Below are positions 20,790-32,352 of a DNA stretch of 64,000 bases, piece after piece (the first letter of the stretch is position 1; each line of letters begins with the position of its first letter). This DNA comes from Bombyx mori (lineage: Eukaryota > Arthropoda > Insecta > Lepidoptera > Bombycidae): assembly GCF_030269925.1 (NCBI RefSeq), contig NC_085124.1, positions 930,001 through 994,000 on the forward strand, given 5' to 3'. A program made the position numbers and the translations under genes. The notes under the pieces are model-generated. The model did not search any database. It saw only the letters and a list, made by a program, of their open reading frames with translations, and was not told the origin of the DNA.

Positions 20790-20980
20790 CTGTGCGAAGA
20801 AAGGATTGATTTTTCATCGATTTTTTAAGTATAAACAAAATTAATTATGAAATGGAAAATACTTGTCATAATATAAGAAATAGACACATAGAAGTACTAA
20901 GTATATATTGGCATGACAAAATATTTTATTATGACTTGGGATTTGAAGGAAAAATGAATATAATAAATATACCTACTCAC

Positions 20981-21109
20981 CAAAGCTTCTGAAGCGTCTA
21001 TTGAGGCGATCTGTCCCAGAGCAACAGTACTTAAAACGAACGCACCAAATACTTCATAAGGTAACGAGGGTATGTCATCCACATACTCTGCTTCACCTGC
21101 ACATTGTAT
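20981..21109 (-). CDS. AOX-like exon 9: start of Mo domain
   Basis: TTTTCAG|ATA to GCTTTG|GTGAGT; 43 codons. IQCAGEAEYVDDIPSLPYEV is the strongly conserved (GEA.Y.DDIP) start of the molybdopterin-binding domain. Confidence 0.9.
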
Positions 21110-21570
21110 CTGAAAATAATTTGAAAATTCTGTAATTGCATAAACAGATTTATCTAGTTTAGTTATCTAGTTTTTAAATAGAGACAAATTTGTAGTAAAC
21201 ATTTTCTAAGTTGATAAAACAACAAATCTCCTTGGGATCTCAAATAAAACTCAGCTCATCTCATCGAATGTTATTATACCTAAGTATAATAATTACAACA
21301 TTTAGGAATACATTACGTACTACAGTACTGATCCACAGATGTAGTTGGTTTTTTGAATAAACATGATATCAGCATTTTAATGAATTATAACGAAGAGACC
21401 GAAGAGTAACAAAGGGATATAAGGGCTTATTGAATAACAATTAACGAAATTAACACTTAACGAAGCCGCAATTGGTTAGTAAATATGTCGTATATATATC
21501 ACCCTAATAATAGTTAATGCGTTAATCCAATTTGAAATCCTCTCGTGTCAAGTAATAATGACGAATGTAA

Positions 21571-21849
21571 TCTATATATATAAAAATGAATTGCTGTTCG
21601 TTAGTGTCGCTAAAACTCGAGAACGGCTGGACCGATTTGGCTAATTTTGGTCTTGAATTATTTGTGGAAGTCCAGAGAAGGTTTAAAAGGTAGATAAGTA
21701 TGAAAATGCTCGGAATTAAATAAAAATAAAAATAATGATGTGTCCCCCGTCGGACGGATTCCTTTGGTTTGTTTTAAATTTATTTTATACAAAAGTTTAG
21801 GTCTTTTATTTATCGATTGAGGCACTACGAAGTCTTCCGGGTCAGCTAG
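21571..21849 (+). mobile_element. Non-autonomous Helitron (family A)
   Basis: 279 bp: A|TCTATATATATAAAAATG at the 5' end and GGGTCAGCTAG|T at the 3' end. The interior has AACGGCTGGACCGATTTGG and CCCGTCGGACGGATTCC. It lies in the intron between AOX-like exons 8 and 9. Confidence 0.85.
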
Positions 21850-22041
21850 TCAGCAATAAAATAAACTTACAAATACACGCATTTCAGTTTTGTGGGTCCT
21901 AAATCCGATATTTTAATGTTACTGAAATGTCAATCGATCTCAAAGTGAACGACTCACGTCCATCCATTTTCGTCTGTAAATTTATTATGTCTCAAAAAGC
22001 CATATATAACTTTTAAGCAATTAAATATCTTTAAAACTCAC

Positions 22042-22203
22042 CAATGATTCTAACTTTGGGATTGGCTGACTTAAAGGCCAAAGTGCAGAATTTGTTTCAT
22101 AATTTTGCTCTCCACGTGATAAAGGTCTTGCCTTACGGAGAAATGTAGCTCCAGAGAGATACCTCGGATTTATGTTGTTTGATGGATAAAAATATAAGAG
22201 ACC
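22042..22203 (-). CDS. AOX-like exon 8: FAD to Mo-domain linker
   Basis: TTTACAG|GGT to TCATTG|GTGAGT; 54 codons. Contains GEQNYETNSALWPLSQPIPK, the linker before the molybdopterin domain. Confidence 0.85.
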
Positions 22204-22209
22204 CTGTAA

Positions 22210-22828
22210 AAGAATTTGATCACGTTCCACTAGTAACATTCAACTGACTAACCTGATGGATCGTTGTCGTTAGATAAGAACATAACTTAATTAGATCTAT
22301 GAGGAAAATTTATATGATAACACAAGATCATAGAAAGTAAGAGGACAGATATTTAGTTGGTTGGCTAATAAGTGTAGATCGATAACTATACTCCAATATC
22401 ATCTGTGTTTTGTAGAGATTGATGGTACGTATTTGTAACGATAATACAAAAAAAATCCTTATATAATTTGTACAGACTGAATCAGGAATATTTAATGTCT
22501 TTTGGGAATATTTCTATTTTTTCATATGAAATTACTAGTTTATGTGAGTGTTCTGCTGGATGATATTAAAATAAATATTTAAATGGGAAAAGTAAATTTA
22601 ATTTTTAAATTAATATTTTTAAACCTAAATCGAACCGCAGTTATTTCTCGATTGCTCCCGTCTCTGCCATGTCTTACCTTTTTAGGTCACACAGATAATT
22701 TTATTGTTCGAATCACCTTAGTATTACTAATCTTCTGTAGGATAATAGATTTAGGTCTACAATAACTTTATTATTTTGTATTTTATTGTAAACTAATGCT
22801 GCTGTAACTGTAACATATTACGACGGTG
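22210..22828. other. AOX-like intron, no recognisable feature
   Basis: AT-rich intron sequence; no repeat or gene identified. Confidence 0.4.
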
Positions 22829-23092
22829 ACCCGTAATCGATCACGTCGAACCCATCGCTTGCGACGAAGGGCTCGGCGAGCGAATTAACCTACAGACACA
22901 GCCCACTGAGTTTCTTGCCGGATCTTCTCAGTGGGTCGCGTTTCTGATCCGGTGGTAGATTATGCGAAGCACGGCGCTTGCTAGGGTTCATGTTAACAAC
23001 ATCGTCAGGTTTGGGCCCCGTGAGCTCACCTACTAACCCGGCGACGCCGGTATGGTTTCTCTAGACCATCAGTTTAGGTAGGAAAAAAAAGA
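22829..23092 (+). mobile_element. Family L repeat (LINE 3'-end-like)
   Basis: ATCGCTTGCGACGAAGGGC, then CTCAGTGGGTCGCGTTTC and a GTTTAGGTAGGAAAAAAA end. Near full for this family. Confidence 0.7.
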
Positions 23093-23671
23093 CGGTGTGT
23101 TTGACTATAATGTATAAATGTTTTGTGATTTGCGAAAAGGGCCTGTTAGACTTCACGGCTTATAGCTACATCGTTTATATGTACGTATTAATACCACCTT
23201 CAATTCCGTTTTGGTTTATCATTTAGTGAAATAGACAAAATAACGAAATTTAACATAATGAGGTCAAAACACGAGCTGAATTAGTCATATAACTAGTTTG
23301 TCTCGAACGAAATTTATCGTCACCCGCGCCATGTTTGTTGCCTGTTTGCTTAATAGTACGTAATAAAGTTAATACGTACTAATAAAAATGACGTTGTGAT
23401 AATGTTTCCCATCACACTTACAAGCTACGGATGCAGTAGGGAAGTCGTATTAGTTCCATTGTTTTAACTGATCCCGATTATGTTATTAATGATATCAATG
23501 CCAACGGCACATCTGATAGTGTTCGGAACAATTCGATTTGTTGTATAAACTATTCTGTTCCTGATTTTAATCAGAACGATTTAGTACCTTAATTATATTC
23601 AAACAGACTGTTAGCAGATAATTGAGATTTTAATATGTTTCGGATGGTAAATTTAACTTCATATAAACTTA

Positions 23672-24125
23672 AGGGTTTTTTTATTGTTTGGATGGGTGAA
23701 CAATTTCACAACCCAGCTAGTGTTATGTGGTTACTGGAGCCCATAGACATCTACAACGTAAATGCTCCCCGCCCACCTTGAGATATAAATTATGAGGTCT
23801 CGGTATAGTTCAACAACTACCCACCACCCTTCAAACCAAAACGCATTACTGCTTCAAGGCAAAAATAAGCAGGGTGTTCGTACATACCCGTGCGGACTCG
23901 CAAGAGGTCCTGCCACCAGTAATTATGCAAGTTATAATTTTTTGGGCTTCATTTTTATTACACGATCGTTCGATCGATTCACTCCTTCACCATGGAAGTC
24001 AATCGCGAACATTTGTTAAGTACGTATTTCGTCAGAGACATTGGTACACGCCTGAAGGATTCGAACACCGATACATCGCTAAATACAAATAAACCGGACG
24101 TCTTATCCTTTAGACCAAGACGACT
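23672..24125 (-). mobile_element. Bm1-type SINE, near full length
   Basis: T-run, GGATGGGTGAACAATTTC, body, then the tRNA-like head read on the minus strand (B box GGTGTTCGAATCC, A box region TTGGTCTAAAGG). It carries several substitutions, including loss of part of the head. Confidence 0.85.
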
Positions 24126-24289
24126 TCAAAGCCTTTCTCCTTCTTTCTCAAAGCTAGCTAGCTAATAGCTTTTTTACGGTTCACGTTTACTTTTAAGGTT
24201 TAATCTCGCGTTTTTTATTGTTATTTCACTAACTGCGTCGTTTCAAATACTTCGCAGTTTTCCTGATCACGTTAATTTAGTTTCCTATA

Positions 24290-24690
24290 AACTACTCCCG
24301 GTGATGGTCACGGGGCGACCTGAGAGGGTCGATCCTGTGCTGCACGCTACCGTCACTCTAGCGCGCTGACACCAGGAGGACGGGGCGACGCGTCGGCGGC
24401 TGCGGCCTGCGATGCGGTCCGCATTGTCGTCGTCGCTGTCGTCGCCGAACATACTGTGGAAGAGCAACCCGGTCGGCGGTGTATCGCGTTCCACCCAGGA
24501 GGCTGGTTCTGACCCAGCGGGGTATCCCGGAACATCAGCGGCATCGCCCGGGCAGCCTGATGGGGTCGCCGTACCGCGGAGACCGGCCTCGTTGGCTGTC
24601 GACTATCGCCTCGACGACCCGTCGTTCGGGCGCCCTCGGAGTGGTGCCGCGAGTCAGGTTGTAGTGTTGACAGCGGGAGACACAAATTTT
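24290..24690 (+). mobile_element. GC-rich R1-clade LINE 3'-UTR fragment
   Basis: GC-rich island in an AT-rich intron. GGCTGGTTCTGACCCAGCGG matches the 3' UTR of the R1-clade element at 33400 (its complement is at about 33729-33747). The overlapping frames on both strands (24353-24685, 24412-24771) are not supported as genes. Confidence 0.55.
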
Positions 24691-24798
24691 CGAAACATTT
24701 ACTCAGTTTTTATGTTGGAAAAATTACCGGCTTGGCTTTACCCAACCGTAAAATCCACGTTGACACATTGACATGAATCATTGATTAACTAAACTTAC

Positions 24799-25086
24799 CT
24801 TATAAAACATTGCCAAACCCAGCTGCTGTCTATACGCTGCGCTTGGTTCGGGAGGCATTTCAGTGGCGTTTAGATCCTTCTTCAAAATGTTCAAAGCCGA
24901 CTGAAGAGTTTCGTTTTTGAACAACGGTTTTCCGATTAGGAAATTCTCGGTTCCTAAAGCCCTTACGAATGTCGGTGAGATGCCGTTGTAGACGATCCTG
25001 GCTTGAGTGACTATCGAATTATTGGCTAATTTGTATAGAAAACCAGCATTGACTATAGCGTGCGCATTTTGAGATTTAGGCATTAT
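24799..25086 (-). CDS. AOX-like exon 7: FAD domain C-terminal part
   Basis: TTTTCAG|ATA to TATAAG|GTAAGT; 96 whole codons. IMPKSQNAHAIVNAGFLYK, ARIVYNGISPTFVRALGTE and YRQQLGLAMFYK match the C-terminal FAD subdomain of the family. Confidence 0.9.
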
Positions 25087-25157
25087 CTGAAAATTTGTGA
25101 TATCGTTACTTAACCAGTTTCTATTCACACTACACGTGAAATCACATTTAAAATTAC

Positions 25158-25285
25158 CTTCATAGTTGTAACCAAATAGGTCTTATTCAAAGGAGGCAAC
25201 ATAACGTTTAATATAACCGTTCCTCGCATGTTTGTCTGCAGGAATTCTCCCATAGTTACCGTTCTTGATTTACCTTGTCCTGTTA
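25158..25285 (-). CDS. AOX-like exon 6: FAD domain
   Basis: TCCACAG|TA to ATGAAG|GTAATT. Encodes TGQGKSRTVTMGEFLQTNM and VILNVMLPPLNKTYLVT, in family order. Confidence 0.8.
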
Positions 25286-25486
25286 CTGTGGACAGAACAA
25301 AAAAAAATTGGCGGTAAGCAACAGCATCACGGTTAGCATGGGACGCTGTACTAACTAAATTGGGGACTACGAAATTATGTTTAGACCATTTAAGTTTTAA
25401 TCTTGGTTGTCTAGAGGCAGTTGTACTAGTTTCTTAACGCATTAAAATGTGAGGCAGCCGCTAAACCGTTATTGAGTGTTATAACC

Positions 25487-25640
25487 CATATACATAGTCC
25501 ACTGAGTTTCTCGCCGGACCTTCTCAATGGGTTGCGTTTCTGATCCGATGGTAGCACTGCTTTTGCTAGGGCAAGTATTAGCAACGCCTCCAGATTTGAG
25601 CACCGAGAGCTTACCTACACGTTAGGGTTACGCTGACATA
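25487..25640 (+). mobile_element. Family L repeat fragment
   Basis: GAGTTTCTCGCCGGACC through GAGCTTACCTACACG, in the intron between AOX-like exons 5 and 6. Confidence 0.65.
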
Positions 25641-25990
25641 GTATAAACATGCAGTAGCATTCATTTTGTGCAATCGATCTTATCCGATCACCACTTCAGA
25701 TAAGTTCTTTAACACTAAACATACCATAACGGGCCAAATGACCCATTTTGAACTTTTGCATTGAAAATGCACGTACCATCGTATTGCTTTTGCACATTTG
25801 ACTTAATGACTTTTTGTTACCAATTAATCTAGAGTTAATAGACTTTTTCTTCAAAAAATTTTTTTTGTTAATTTTGAGTAATACTTGTCGCATACCGTTA
25901 TCTACCCGCTATATGGTAGAAACAGGTACCAGTAAGTGTTGGTTTGATGAGTGTTGAGGCCGTTTAATGTATGACGCTGTAGATACATAC

Positions 25991-26093
25991 CAAGAGTCAA
26001 TTGAGCGCCGACAGTTTCGAACATCACGAACAAGTCGGATTGGAAGTCATTATGTTGATGTTTTATCATCAGATTTCCGGCTATGCAGCCTAA
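25991..26093 (-). CDS. AOX-like exon 5: FAD domain core
   Basis: TTTTCAG|TTA to CTTG|GTATGT. LGCIAGNLMIKHQHNDFQSD corresponds to the family's GT.AGNLM..H....F.SD flavin-binding segment. Confidence 0.85.
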
Positions 26094-26099
26094 CTGAAA

Positions 26100-27169
26100 A
26101 GAAAATTGTACAACTTTAACAATTCATGTTAGGGATCTGTTTTCGGTATTTTATTGTTATAAGTTCAGTAAATTAAATATACATACAAGAGAACGATAAG
26201 TATGTAGGTACTTATAAAATTTCGAAATACGGAGTGTCCTACAATATCAAACCGAAAGTGGATACAGTATAAGCAATTTAGATCACGTTAAAAGTGTACA
26301 AAATAATCTAATCTTTCATAAGTAGTTTTATTAAAAAACGAAGTTATGAATTTTTATAACTGTTCAATGACAGCCCTGGATGTATACAACAAAAGTACCG
26401 TTAAGCCCTTCTTTCAATTAAATGCGAACTAGATGGATAACATCAAATTCGCTCAACTCATTTCAACAATGAATATGACAATAAATGCAACTATATAGCC
26501 AGATTCATAAGGTTCAAAAACGCTAACCATATGTAATAAACTTCACCTTTATTGCAAAGACAAAAGAAGCTGTTTGATGGGCCGACACAGTCTGAGTCGG
26601 CTAGCAGCGCTGGTGGAGTGTTTATGTGTTTGTATTTCAATTAGCTGACTTGACGTGATCTTTTTGAGTGCGGAGAACCTGATCTATTATAATTGCTGCA
26701 TTCTTAGGATTTTAACAGTAATTTGTACACTGATTAGATTTTTATTTAATATTTTTACTACCTCGTGCGTTGAGAAAATAAAAAAATCGCATCCTTTGAT
26801 ATATGACCAACCTTATTTTTCACTACGAATCATATTATTGCAGCTTCTGTAAAACCTAATCCAAGGGTTGGCAGAAGAACAGCTTATTTATATATATATT
26901 ATATTATAAGTTCAAGTATTATTTATTTTAGTGAATTGATTATTTTAATAGAACACTGTCCATAATTATCGGCTTGATATAGATATGCGAGACACTCGGT
27001 ACACAAAATTTAGACAGTAAATAAATACCTAATACTAAATACCATTAATCAAATGTTTAGTATCCCAACTGGGAATCGTACTCTCGACACATAGACCAAC
27101 AGTCAGGGTTGCAAACCACAGCACCGCCGAGTGAAACAAAATAAATTTACAATCGTAACTAGAGCTTAC
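26100..27169. other. AOX-like intron 4, nothing recognised
   Basis: AT-rich. No repeat family or reading frame supported. Confidence 0.4.
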
Positions 27170-27393
27170 ATTTCTGACAGCAACATGAGCTACCATTTCC
27201 AAATGCTCATAAAACCGGCCCAAATATTGAAAGTCTTCTTCTTCTTCTGACAGTTTTTTATAGATACTCATCAATTCAGTTAAAGTGGTTCCAACGTTGA
27301 TGACCAGATTCTGATCCAAGTAATATCCCTTCAATTCATTTACCCCCGTTATATCTATTAATAGCTGGGCGCGCACATCTGTTGGATATGCAC
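27170..27393 (-). CDS. AOX-like exon 4: FAD domain
   Basis: TTTTTAG|GT to AGAAAT|GTAAGC. Encodes AYPTDVRAQLLIDITGVNEL, VINVGTTLTELMSIY and LEMVAHVAVRN, which align in order with the aldehyde oxidase FAD domain. Confidence 0.85.
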
Positions 27394-27486
27394 CTAAAAA
27401 GAAAATACTTTGAAGGTGCAGACGATCTCGTACATTATATTTAGTCTTCAAAGAGTGGTATTGGTAGGGCGTATTATAAGAAGGCA

Positions 27487-27565
27487 TGGTAAGTATTTCT
27501 ATCCTATTTCTTGGCACGAAGCAGGCATGCGTTCCAGTTTGAAGATTGGGACAGACGTCCAATAA
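27487..27565 (+). mobile_element. Decayed Bm1 fragment
   Basis: GGCACGAAGCAGGCATGCG and TTCCAGTTTGAAGATTGGG resemble the Bm1 core (GCCGTGAAGCAGTAATGCG, TTCGGTTTGAAGGGTGGGG). Confidence 0.4.
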
Positions 27566-27899
27566 TATCGGTATTAAAATAAATTAGCATACATCTATTT
27601 GTAATTTTAATTTTAATATATTTTTAAATGGCATACATTCGAATCAGCGGGGTATAATAATAATAATATGAGGATATAAATATAATATATTATTTTGGGA
27701 GCAAACCGTGGGCCCAAAGATGTTTGTAGGGCCCTACCCAATATATGCCTCCCCTTGCACTCTCTTACCTATCTTCCGATCGCTGCCCAGGATTAGAACC
27801 CGGTCAGAGTAAGGGAGTTCTCGTGATCAATAATACAACCAGATTCGCAGCGCCATCACAGCCACACGAGGCAGTGCGCGAGCGTGCTCTCGGTTGTGT

Positions 27900-28265
27900 T
27901 CTTGTCGCACGCGATTGACTCAGTACGCAAGGACAGGGTGCACCGCCTCAACGGTCCGAAAACTGGCCCACAGGTTCGCCAAATGGCGAGACCACGCCTC
28001 CGGCATGAATCGCCGAGATTGGGTCTCCGCCCTCTTAATGTTCCTTCGCTGAGACATGGCTCCCTCTGTCGCGGAGTCTACATCGCCATGCATAATCCAT
28101 GGCGAGTGCCTCCACCTCCAGATCTTAGAGGTAAGAACACACGGCTCGTCGAAGGAAACGGTGCGATGTGCATGGATCATACTGACGGCGTTCGCACGCT
28201 GCCGACGTTACAGCGTCGTTATTGCAGGTCACCATGCACCATACCACCCCCATTTAGATGACGCA
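27900..28265 (-). pseudogene. Decayed R1-clade ORF2 fragment
   Basis: The minus frame contains RRFMPEAWSRHLANLW and FRTVEAVHPVLAYWVN, which correspond to RRSVLESWSRRLANP and RTVEAVYPVFDDWVN in the elements at 33400 and 59525 (post-RT region of ORF2). Stops and frame changes are present. It is an old insertion in AOX-like intron 3. Confidence 0.7.
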
Positions 28266-28419
28266 CCACGGTGTCGGGCTCTGTCGGATTTTAAGTCAAT
28301 AAGGCATTGCACCAGGCTAGCAGAAATTGAAATCTGATGTAAAGAAAATAGCAAATTAATGAACCTTCTTAATAATATCAACAGCTGAATCTAAAAAACC
28401 TTAATAAAAATGTACTAAC

Positions 28420-28793
28420 CTCTAGCCGTATTTCCCCAAACAAGTTGGTAAGAATCATAATTCTCCGTTTCCAATAGTCGCAGAATTTCACTTATTTTAA
28501 AAACCTTAAGAAAAAGTCTTCCGTCACACAATTCTATCCTAATCGTGTTTGGCTCATCAGCGTCCTCTTTATTCACCAAGCACCAATCTGCATCACGTGG
28601 ATTATCGCACGGCTGTCCGGTCTTCTTACAAATGACTAAGTCTTCAATATCAGGAATTAGATTTTTCGGAGCATCTTTACCGAAACATTTGAAGGCATCT
28701 AAAATTGGTCTGTACCCAGTGCATCTGCAGACGTTAGACCCTAGTAGTTTTTCGATTTCTATCATGGTCGGGGTTTTGTATTGTTGCAAAAGG
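28420..28793 (-). CDS. AOX-like exon 3: end of FeS and linker
   Basis: CTTTCAG|C to AGAG|GTTAGT. NVCRCTGYRPILDAFKCF gives the CxC half of the second [2Fe-2S] cluster. A linker and the start of the FAD domain follow (YQLVWGNTARG, the family's LVAGNTA(H)G FAD-binding turn). Confidence 0.85.
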
Positions 28794-29149
28794 CTGAAAG
28801 TGGTTTTAAAAATTCTATATTTTTTTATTCTGCAAGTCATTGCTTTATTGGAAATGGAGGCTACTCTCTTCCATACTAAGCAATCAGGAAAGGCTTAATG
28901 GACATGATGAAGACACCGTTGTAACGTAATTTACTGCTAATTTTAAGTCGCATCATTTGAAACGAGTCTGCCGGCCGTATCACCGGACTTTTCTAAACAA
29001 TATTCAGAATTTCGGTTTTGATACCGTAGTTTCCACGTATTTTAATTCTTCCTGCTGACCTAAAAGTTACAGAACACAGTAGGAGCATAAACATGGCTGA
29101 CCTCATTTAAACTACTTTTATCGTTTTACTGGTAACTAAAAATGATGAC

Positions 29150-29310
29150 CTAAGAAGAAATGGATGGATTGCGTGAAAGAAGACATGACGTGTAAGAGGG
29201 GAGTGAGCGAAGAAATGGGATATGATAGAGGAGTATGCAAGGGCAAAACATGTTGCGCCGACCCCGGTGACTGGGAAAAAAGCAGGAGAATGATGATGAT
29301 ATAAAAGCTT
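29150..29310 (+). mobile_element. RTE-like LINE 3' end
   Basis: Plus frame KKKWMDCVKEDMTCKRGVSE, then CCADPGDWEKSRR and an ATGATGATGAT tail. Same 3' end as at 780-895 (minus strand). Confidence 0.7.
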
Positions 29311-29403
29311 TAATTACGTCAACGACTCTCAAAAACCCAACAAATTACCAATTTTTTTTTTCATAAGAAAAGAAAGAAATTATATAAATCATGTCAAATG
29401 TTA

Positions 29404-29983
29404 TAATAGGTTGGGGAAAAAGTCTTTTCGCATTATAGTATGTATGAACTTGTAATAAAATCTCTTTGGCTATACTATTATTGTATCTGGCTGGCTTTGG
29501 TATCATTAAAAGTTTAAATTTTAAAGAAGATAATTCCAAATTCAAATTAGAAAAATGTGTGATTTTTATTTATTTTTCGTACTGACGAGATGAGTGAATC
29601 TAATGAAGAAATTCGATACTTTTTAAATTTTACTACAAAAAAGTTAAAAATGCAACGCAAGTCGCGAAAAAAATTTGCGATGTTTATGGACCTAGTGCAG
29701 TGTCTGTGAGAGTAACACAAATTTGGTTTAAGCGTTTTCAATCTCGAAATTCAGATGTCAAAGATGCACGTCGCTCTGGTCGCCCTATTACGGATAAAAC
29801 GGATGCCATTTTAAAAAAAGTGGAGCAAAGATCGGCGTATTAGTAGATGAAGAACTGGGAATTGACCACAAAACAGTTTCGGCGCATTTGAAAAAAAACT
29901 CGATATTTGGTTACCTCGCGAGCTCTGAAAGAAACTGAAATTTTCTTAAAAAATGCGACGAAACTTTTTCCCAACCTATTATA
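29404..29983 (+). mobile_element. Internally deleted mariner element
   Basis: Terminal inverted repeats ATAGGTTGGGGAAAAAGTC and, from the other end, ATAGGTTGGGAAAAAGTTTC. The interior at about 29590-29930 encodes a mariner transposase N-terminus (NEEIRYFLNFYYKK, VTQIWFKRFQ, DARRSGRP) that ends in stops; the catalytic DDD part is deleted. Different lineage from the maT copy at 2274. Sits in AOX-like intron 2. Confidence 0.85.
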
Positions 29984-30021
29984 AACCTGCAAATACTATT
30001 ATGTTACCTTTGTTAAATTAC

Positions 30022-30182
30022 CTGTACATAGACATAACCCAGCCCGGCGAACAGTAACCACACTGGCTACCGTTGTGAGCTGCTAAGCTTTTTTGTAAAG
30101 GGTGGTATCCTTCATTCCTATTTCCCACTCCTTCAATGGTTGTTATTTCCCAATTCTGACAGGACGTTATCGGGACCATGCA
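30022..30182 (-). CDS. AOX-like exon 2: second [2Fe-2S] domain
   Basis: TTCCTAG|TGC to TACAG|GTAATT. Encodes CMVPITSCQNWEITTIEG, GNRNEGYHPLQKSLAAHNG and SQCGYCSPGWVMSMYR. The C-x2-C in QCGYC is the first half of the second cluster site. The exon is too short and split to stand out as an open frame. Confidence 0.85.
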
Positions 30183-30289
30183 CTAGGAAAAACAATTGCA
30201 CACTATAAGAGGTCAGACGCAGTAAACATTATGATACTGCATTCATACCGAGAAATTAAGTTGAAGGCTCAATTGTGTTCAAAGTCTTA

Positions 30290-30378
30290 GTGGTAGGCAG
30301 TCACTTGGCCGTGCCCCTGGCATTGCTGAGGCCATGAGCGACGGTGACTACTTACCATCAGATGGACCGTATGACTTT
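30290..30378 (+). mobile_element. CR1-like LINE tail fragment
   Basis: GTGGTAGGCAGTCACTTGG, CCCCTGGCATTGCTGAGGCC and CTTACCATCAGATGGACCG match the 3' end of the element at 15955 in the opposite orientation. Confidence 0.55.
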
Positions 30379-31101
30379 AAAATTTAATTACTGCTTCATT
30401 GGAGAAATACACAACTAACCCTCCCATTATTATGAAGAACACACTGTTATGATGTTTATCACATTAATTCTTCACTATACGATGACCGATAAACGAATTG
30501 TCGAATTGTAATTGCCACCTTGCCACTTGAGATATAAGGTCGAATTTTTATTTCTGCAATTTATCCGTTAGATAGATAATACTGCTTGGCAGCAAAAATA
30601 GATACTTTTATTATATACCACCTGTGTAGACTTACAATTTCTCATGCTACTTATTGGAATTGTTTGAATTGTGAAACAGTTTTTGTTTACTTAACTAAAA
30701 AAAAACACTTGTTTAAAAATTTAAAAACAAATTTAAAAAGTAACAATAAAATAACTATAATAATATTTATGTGTTGGTATGTTCAATTGTAGGTACCTAA
30801 TCACGAATGACTAACATTATGATAGAAAATGTACTGAGTACCTGCTTAGTGGCAGATTTAAGCAGGACAAGGATATATTACCTACCAGTTTGGACTGACA
30901 AAATCAAGAAATGAATGTACTTATTCCAGATATGTCGAAGATTTAACAAAAACAAAAACGTATTCCTATTTTTAAATTAGTTAAGCTATATTATGAGTCC
31001 AACGATAGTAAACCAAAAGCTTAGAGTGAGTTTGTCGCGTTACAAAAAGCATTGAATATTAATTTACCAATTTTTTCAAAGCCTATGTCTTTATTTGAGT
31101 A
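30379..31101. other. AOX-like intron 1, nothing recognised
   Basis: AT-rich; short frame at 30586-30792 is not supported. Confidence 0.35.
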
Positions 31102-31509
31102 CTAGCGTACCCGTCCGCTTCGCTGGGCATTTAAAATTAACATTATTATAGGGAGCCGCTATTGCTGCCCAATACTGAGGCACTGGAATGAAGTCCATGT
31201 TGGCTCAAGACCAGCCATGGTCAATGTAAAATAAATAAAATGTACTTTTTTTCGTATTAGTAACATTTCATATGGAATTTAATTCTGATTTTTTTTTTTT
31301 ATAATATTTATTATTATTATTATATTTCACCCCCACAAAGGTTCTCATCATTAACGCCCCCGCAACTGGTGTAGGGAGTCCAACCCTCATATAAATATTA
31401 GCCTATCCATTAAGTGCATGTATTTTCTACATGGATACCGAGTTTCAAGTCAATCGGATGCATGGTTCAGTAGTTATTAACCACTGTAGATTTATATATT
31501 AGTTATAGA
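31102..31509 (-). mobile_element. Helitron-like element beside AOX-like exon 1
   Basis: On the minus strand it begins A|TCTATAACTAATATATA and ends GGACGGGTACGCTAG|T, the CTAG|T end of lepidopteran Helitrons. Its 5' end is 14 bp from the splice junction of AOX-like exon 1. Confidence 0.6.
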
Positions 31510-31522
31510 TTTTATTTCTTAC

Positions 31523-31680
31523 CGAATTGACAGCTTCGTTCGTACAACGGTCCGGACGTTTAGCTGCCACTATGCAAGCACCGCAACCGGCCTGACGACA
31601 CATGTACTTAGTTCCCCTCAACTGGAGGTACTCCCTCAGGTAGTCCAGCAGCATCACTTCAGAACTCACTTCGTTTCCCA
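31523..31680 (-). CDS. AOX-like exon 1: plant-type [2Fe-2S] domain
   Basis: Encodes VGNEVSSEVMLLDYLRE, then LRGTKYMCRQAGCGACIV and a following RC. The C-x4-C-x2-C plus a distal C pattern ligates the N-terminal [2Fe-2S] cluster. It starts in phase 1 after TTTAG and ends TCG|GTAAG, so a preceding exon with the start codon must exist. Confidence 0.85.
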
Positions 31681-31751
31681 CTAAACATAGACAGCATTGT
31701 TGGTATTGACTTAGATAGTATAACACTAGATAATGTATTAAATAAAATAAA

Positions 31752-32193
31752 ATAATTTTTTTTTTGCTTAGATGGGTGGACGAACTCACAGGCCACCTGG
31801 TATTAAGTGGCCACTGGAGTCCATAGACACCTAGAACGTAAATGCGCCACCCATCTTGAAATATAAGTTCTAAGGGCTCAATATAGTAACAACGGCAGCC
31901 CCACCCTTCAAACCGAAACGCATTACTGCTTCACGGCAGAAATAGGCAGGGTGGTGGTACCCACCCGCGCGGACTCACAAGAGGTCCTACCACCAGTAAT
32001 TATGCAAATTATAATTTTGCGGGTTTCATTTTTATTACACGATGTTATTCCTTCACCGTGGAAGTCAATCGTGAACATTTGTTGAGTACGTATTTCATTT
32101 GAAAAATTGGTACCCGCCTGCGGGATTCGAGCACCGGTGCATCGCTTCAACACGAATGCACCGGACGTCTTATCCGTTAGGCCACGACGACTA
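31752..32193 (-). mobile_element. Bm1-type SINE, full length
   Basis: T-run, GCTTAGATGGGTGGACG, complete body and complete tRNA-like head. On the minus strand: A box GTGGCCTAACGG, B box GGTGCTCGAATCC. About 440 bp, the full length of this SINE. Confidence 0.9.
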
Positions 32194-32352
32194 CAAAAAA
32201 CAAAGTCACTTTTTCTTTGCCACGGATGAACAAACATAATACCAGATACGTTGTAAGCTCTATAGCGAATGTGGTATTATGTTGTCAACAAAACCTATAG
32301 AAATCACAACATGAACATACATCTTGTCATCAAACTTTACTTACTTTACTGG

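Larger units (their letters stand above)
16910..31680 (-). pseudogene. Aldehyde oxidase-like molybdo-flavoenzyme gene, incomplete
   Basis: Fourteen minus-strand exons with agreeing GT..AG borders and phases encode about 1030 residues of a xanthine dehydrogenase/aldehyde oxidase family protein (intact insect proteins are roughly 1250-1280). Order: plant-type [2Fe-2S] domain, helical [2Fe-2S] domain, FAD domain, then the molybdopterin domain. These cytosolic enzymes oxidise aldehydes or N-heterocycles, passing electrons from Mo through FeS to FAD. The block RPCRFVLPLSTTT lacks the arginine that binds purine in xanthine dehydrogenase, so aldehyde oxidase is the better label. The first short exon (start codon and about ten residues) was not found. 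Between exons 13 and 14 about 200 residues of the Mo domain are missing, exon 13 has no donor GT, and nothing after exon 14 resembles the C-terminal part with the catalytic glutamate. The remaining exons have no stops, so loss looks recent; a shortened expressed product cannot be excluded. Confidence 0.85.

Noticed and set aside
31752..32193. tRNA gene at the A/B boxes
   Set aside because: The boxes belong to the head of a Bm1 SINE continuing into its body and tail; the same holds for the other Bm1 heads and for 50440-50690.
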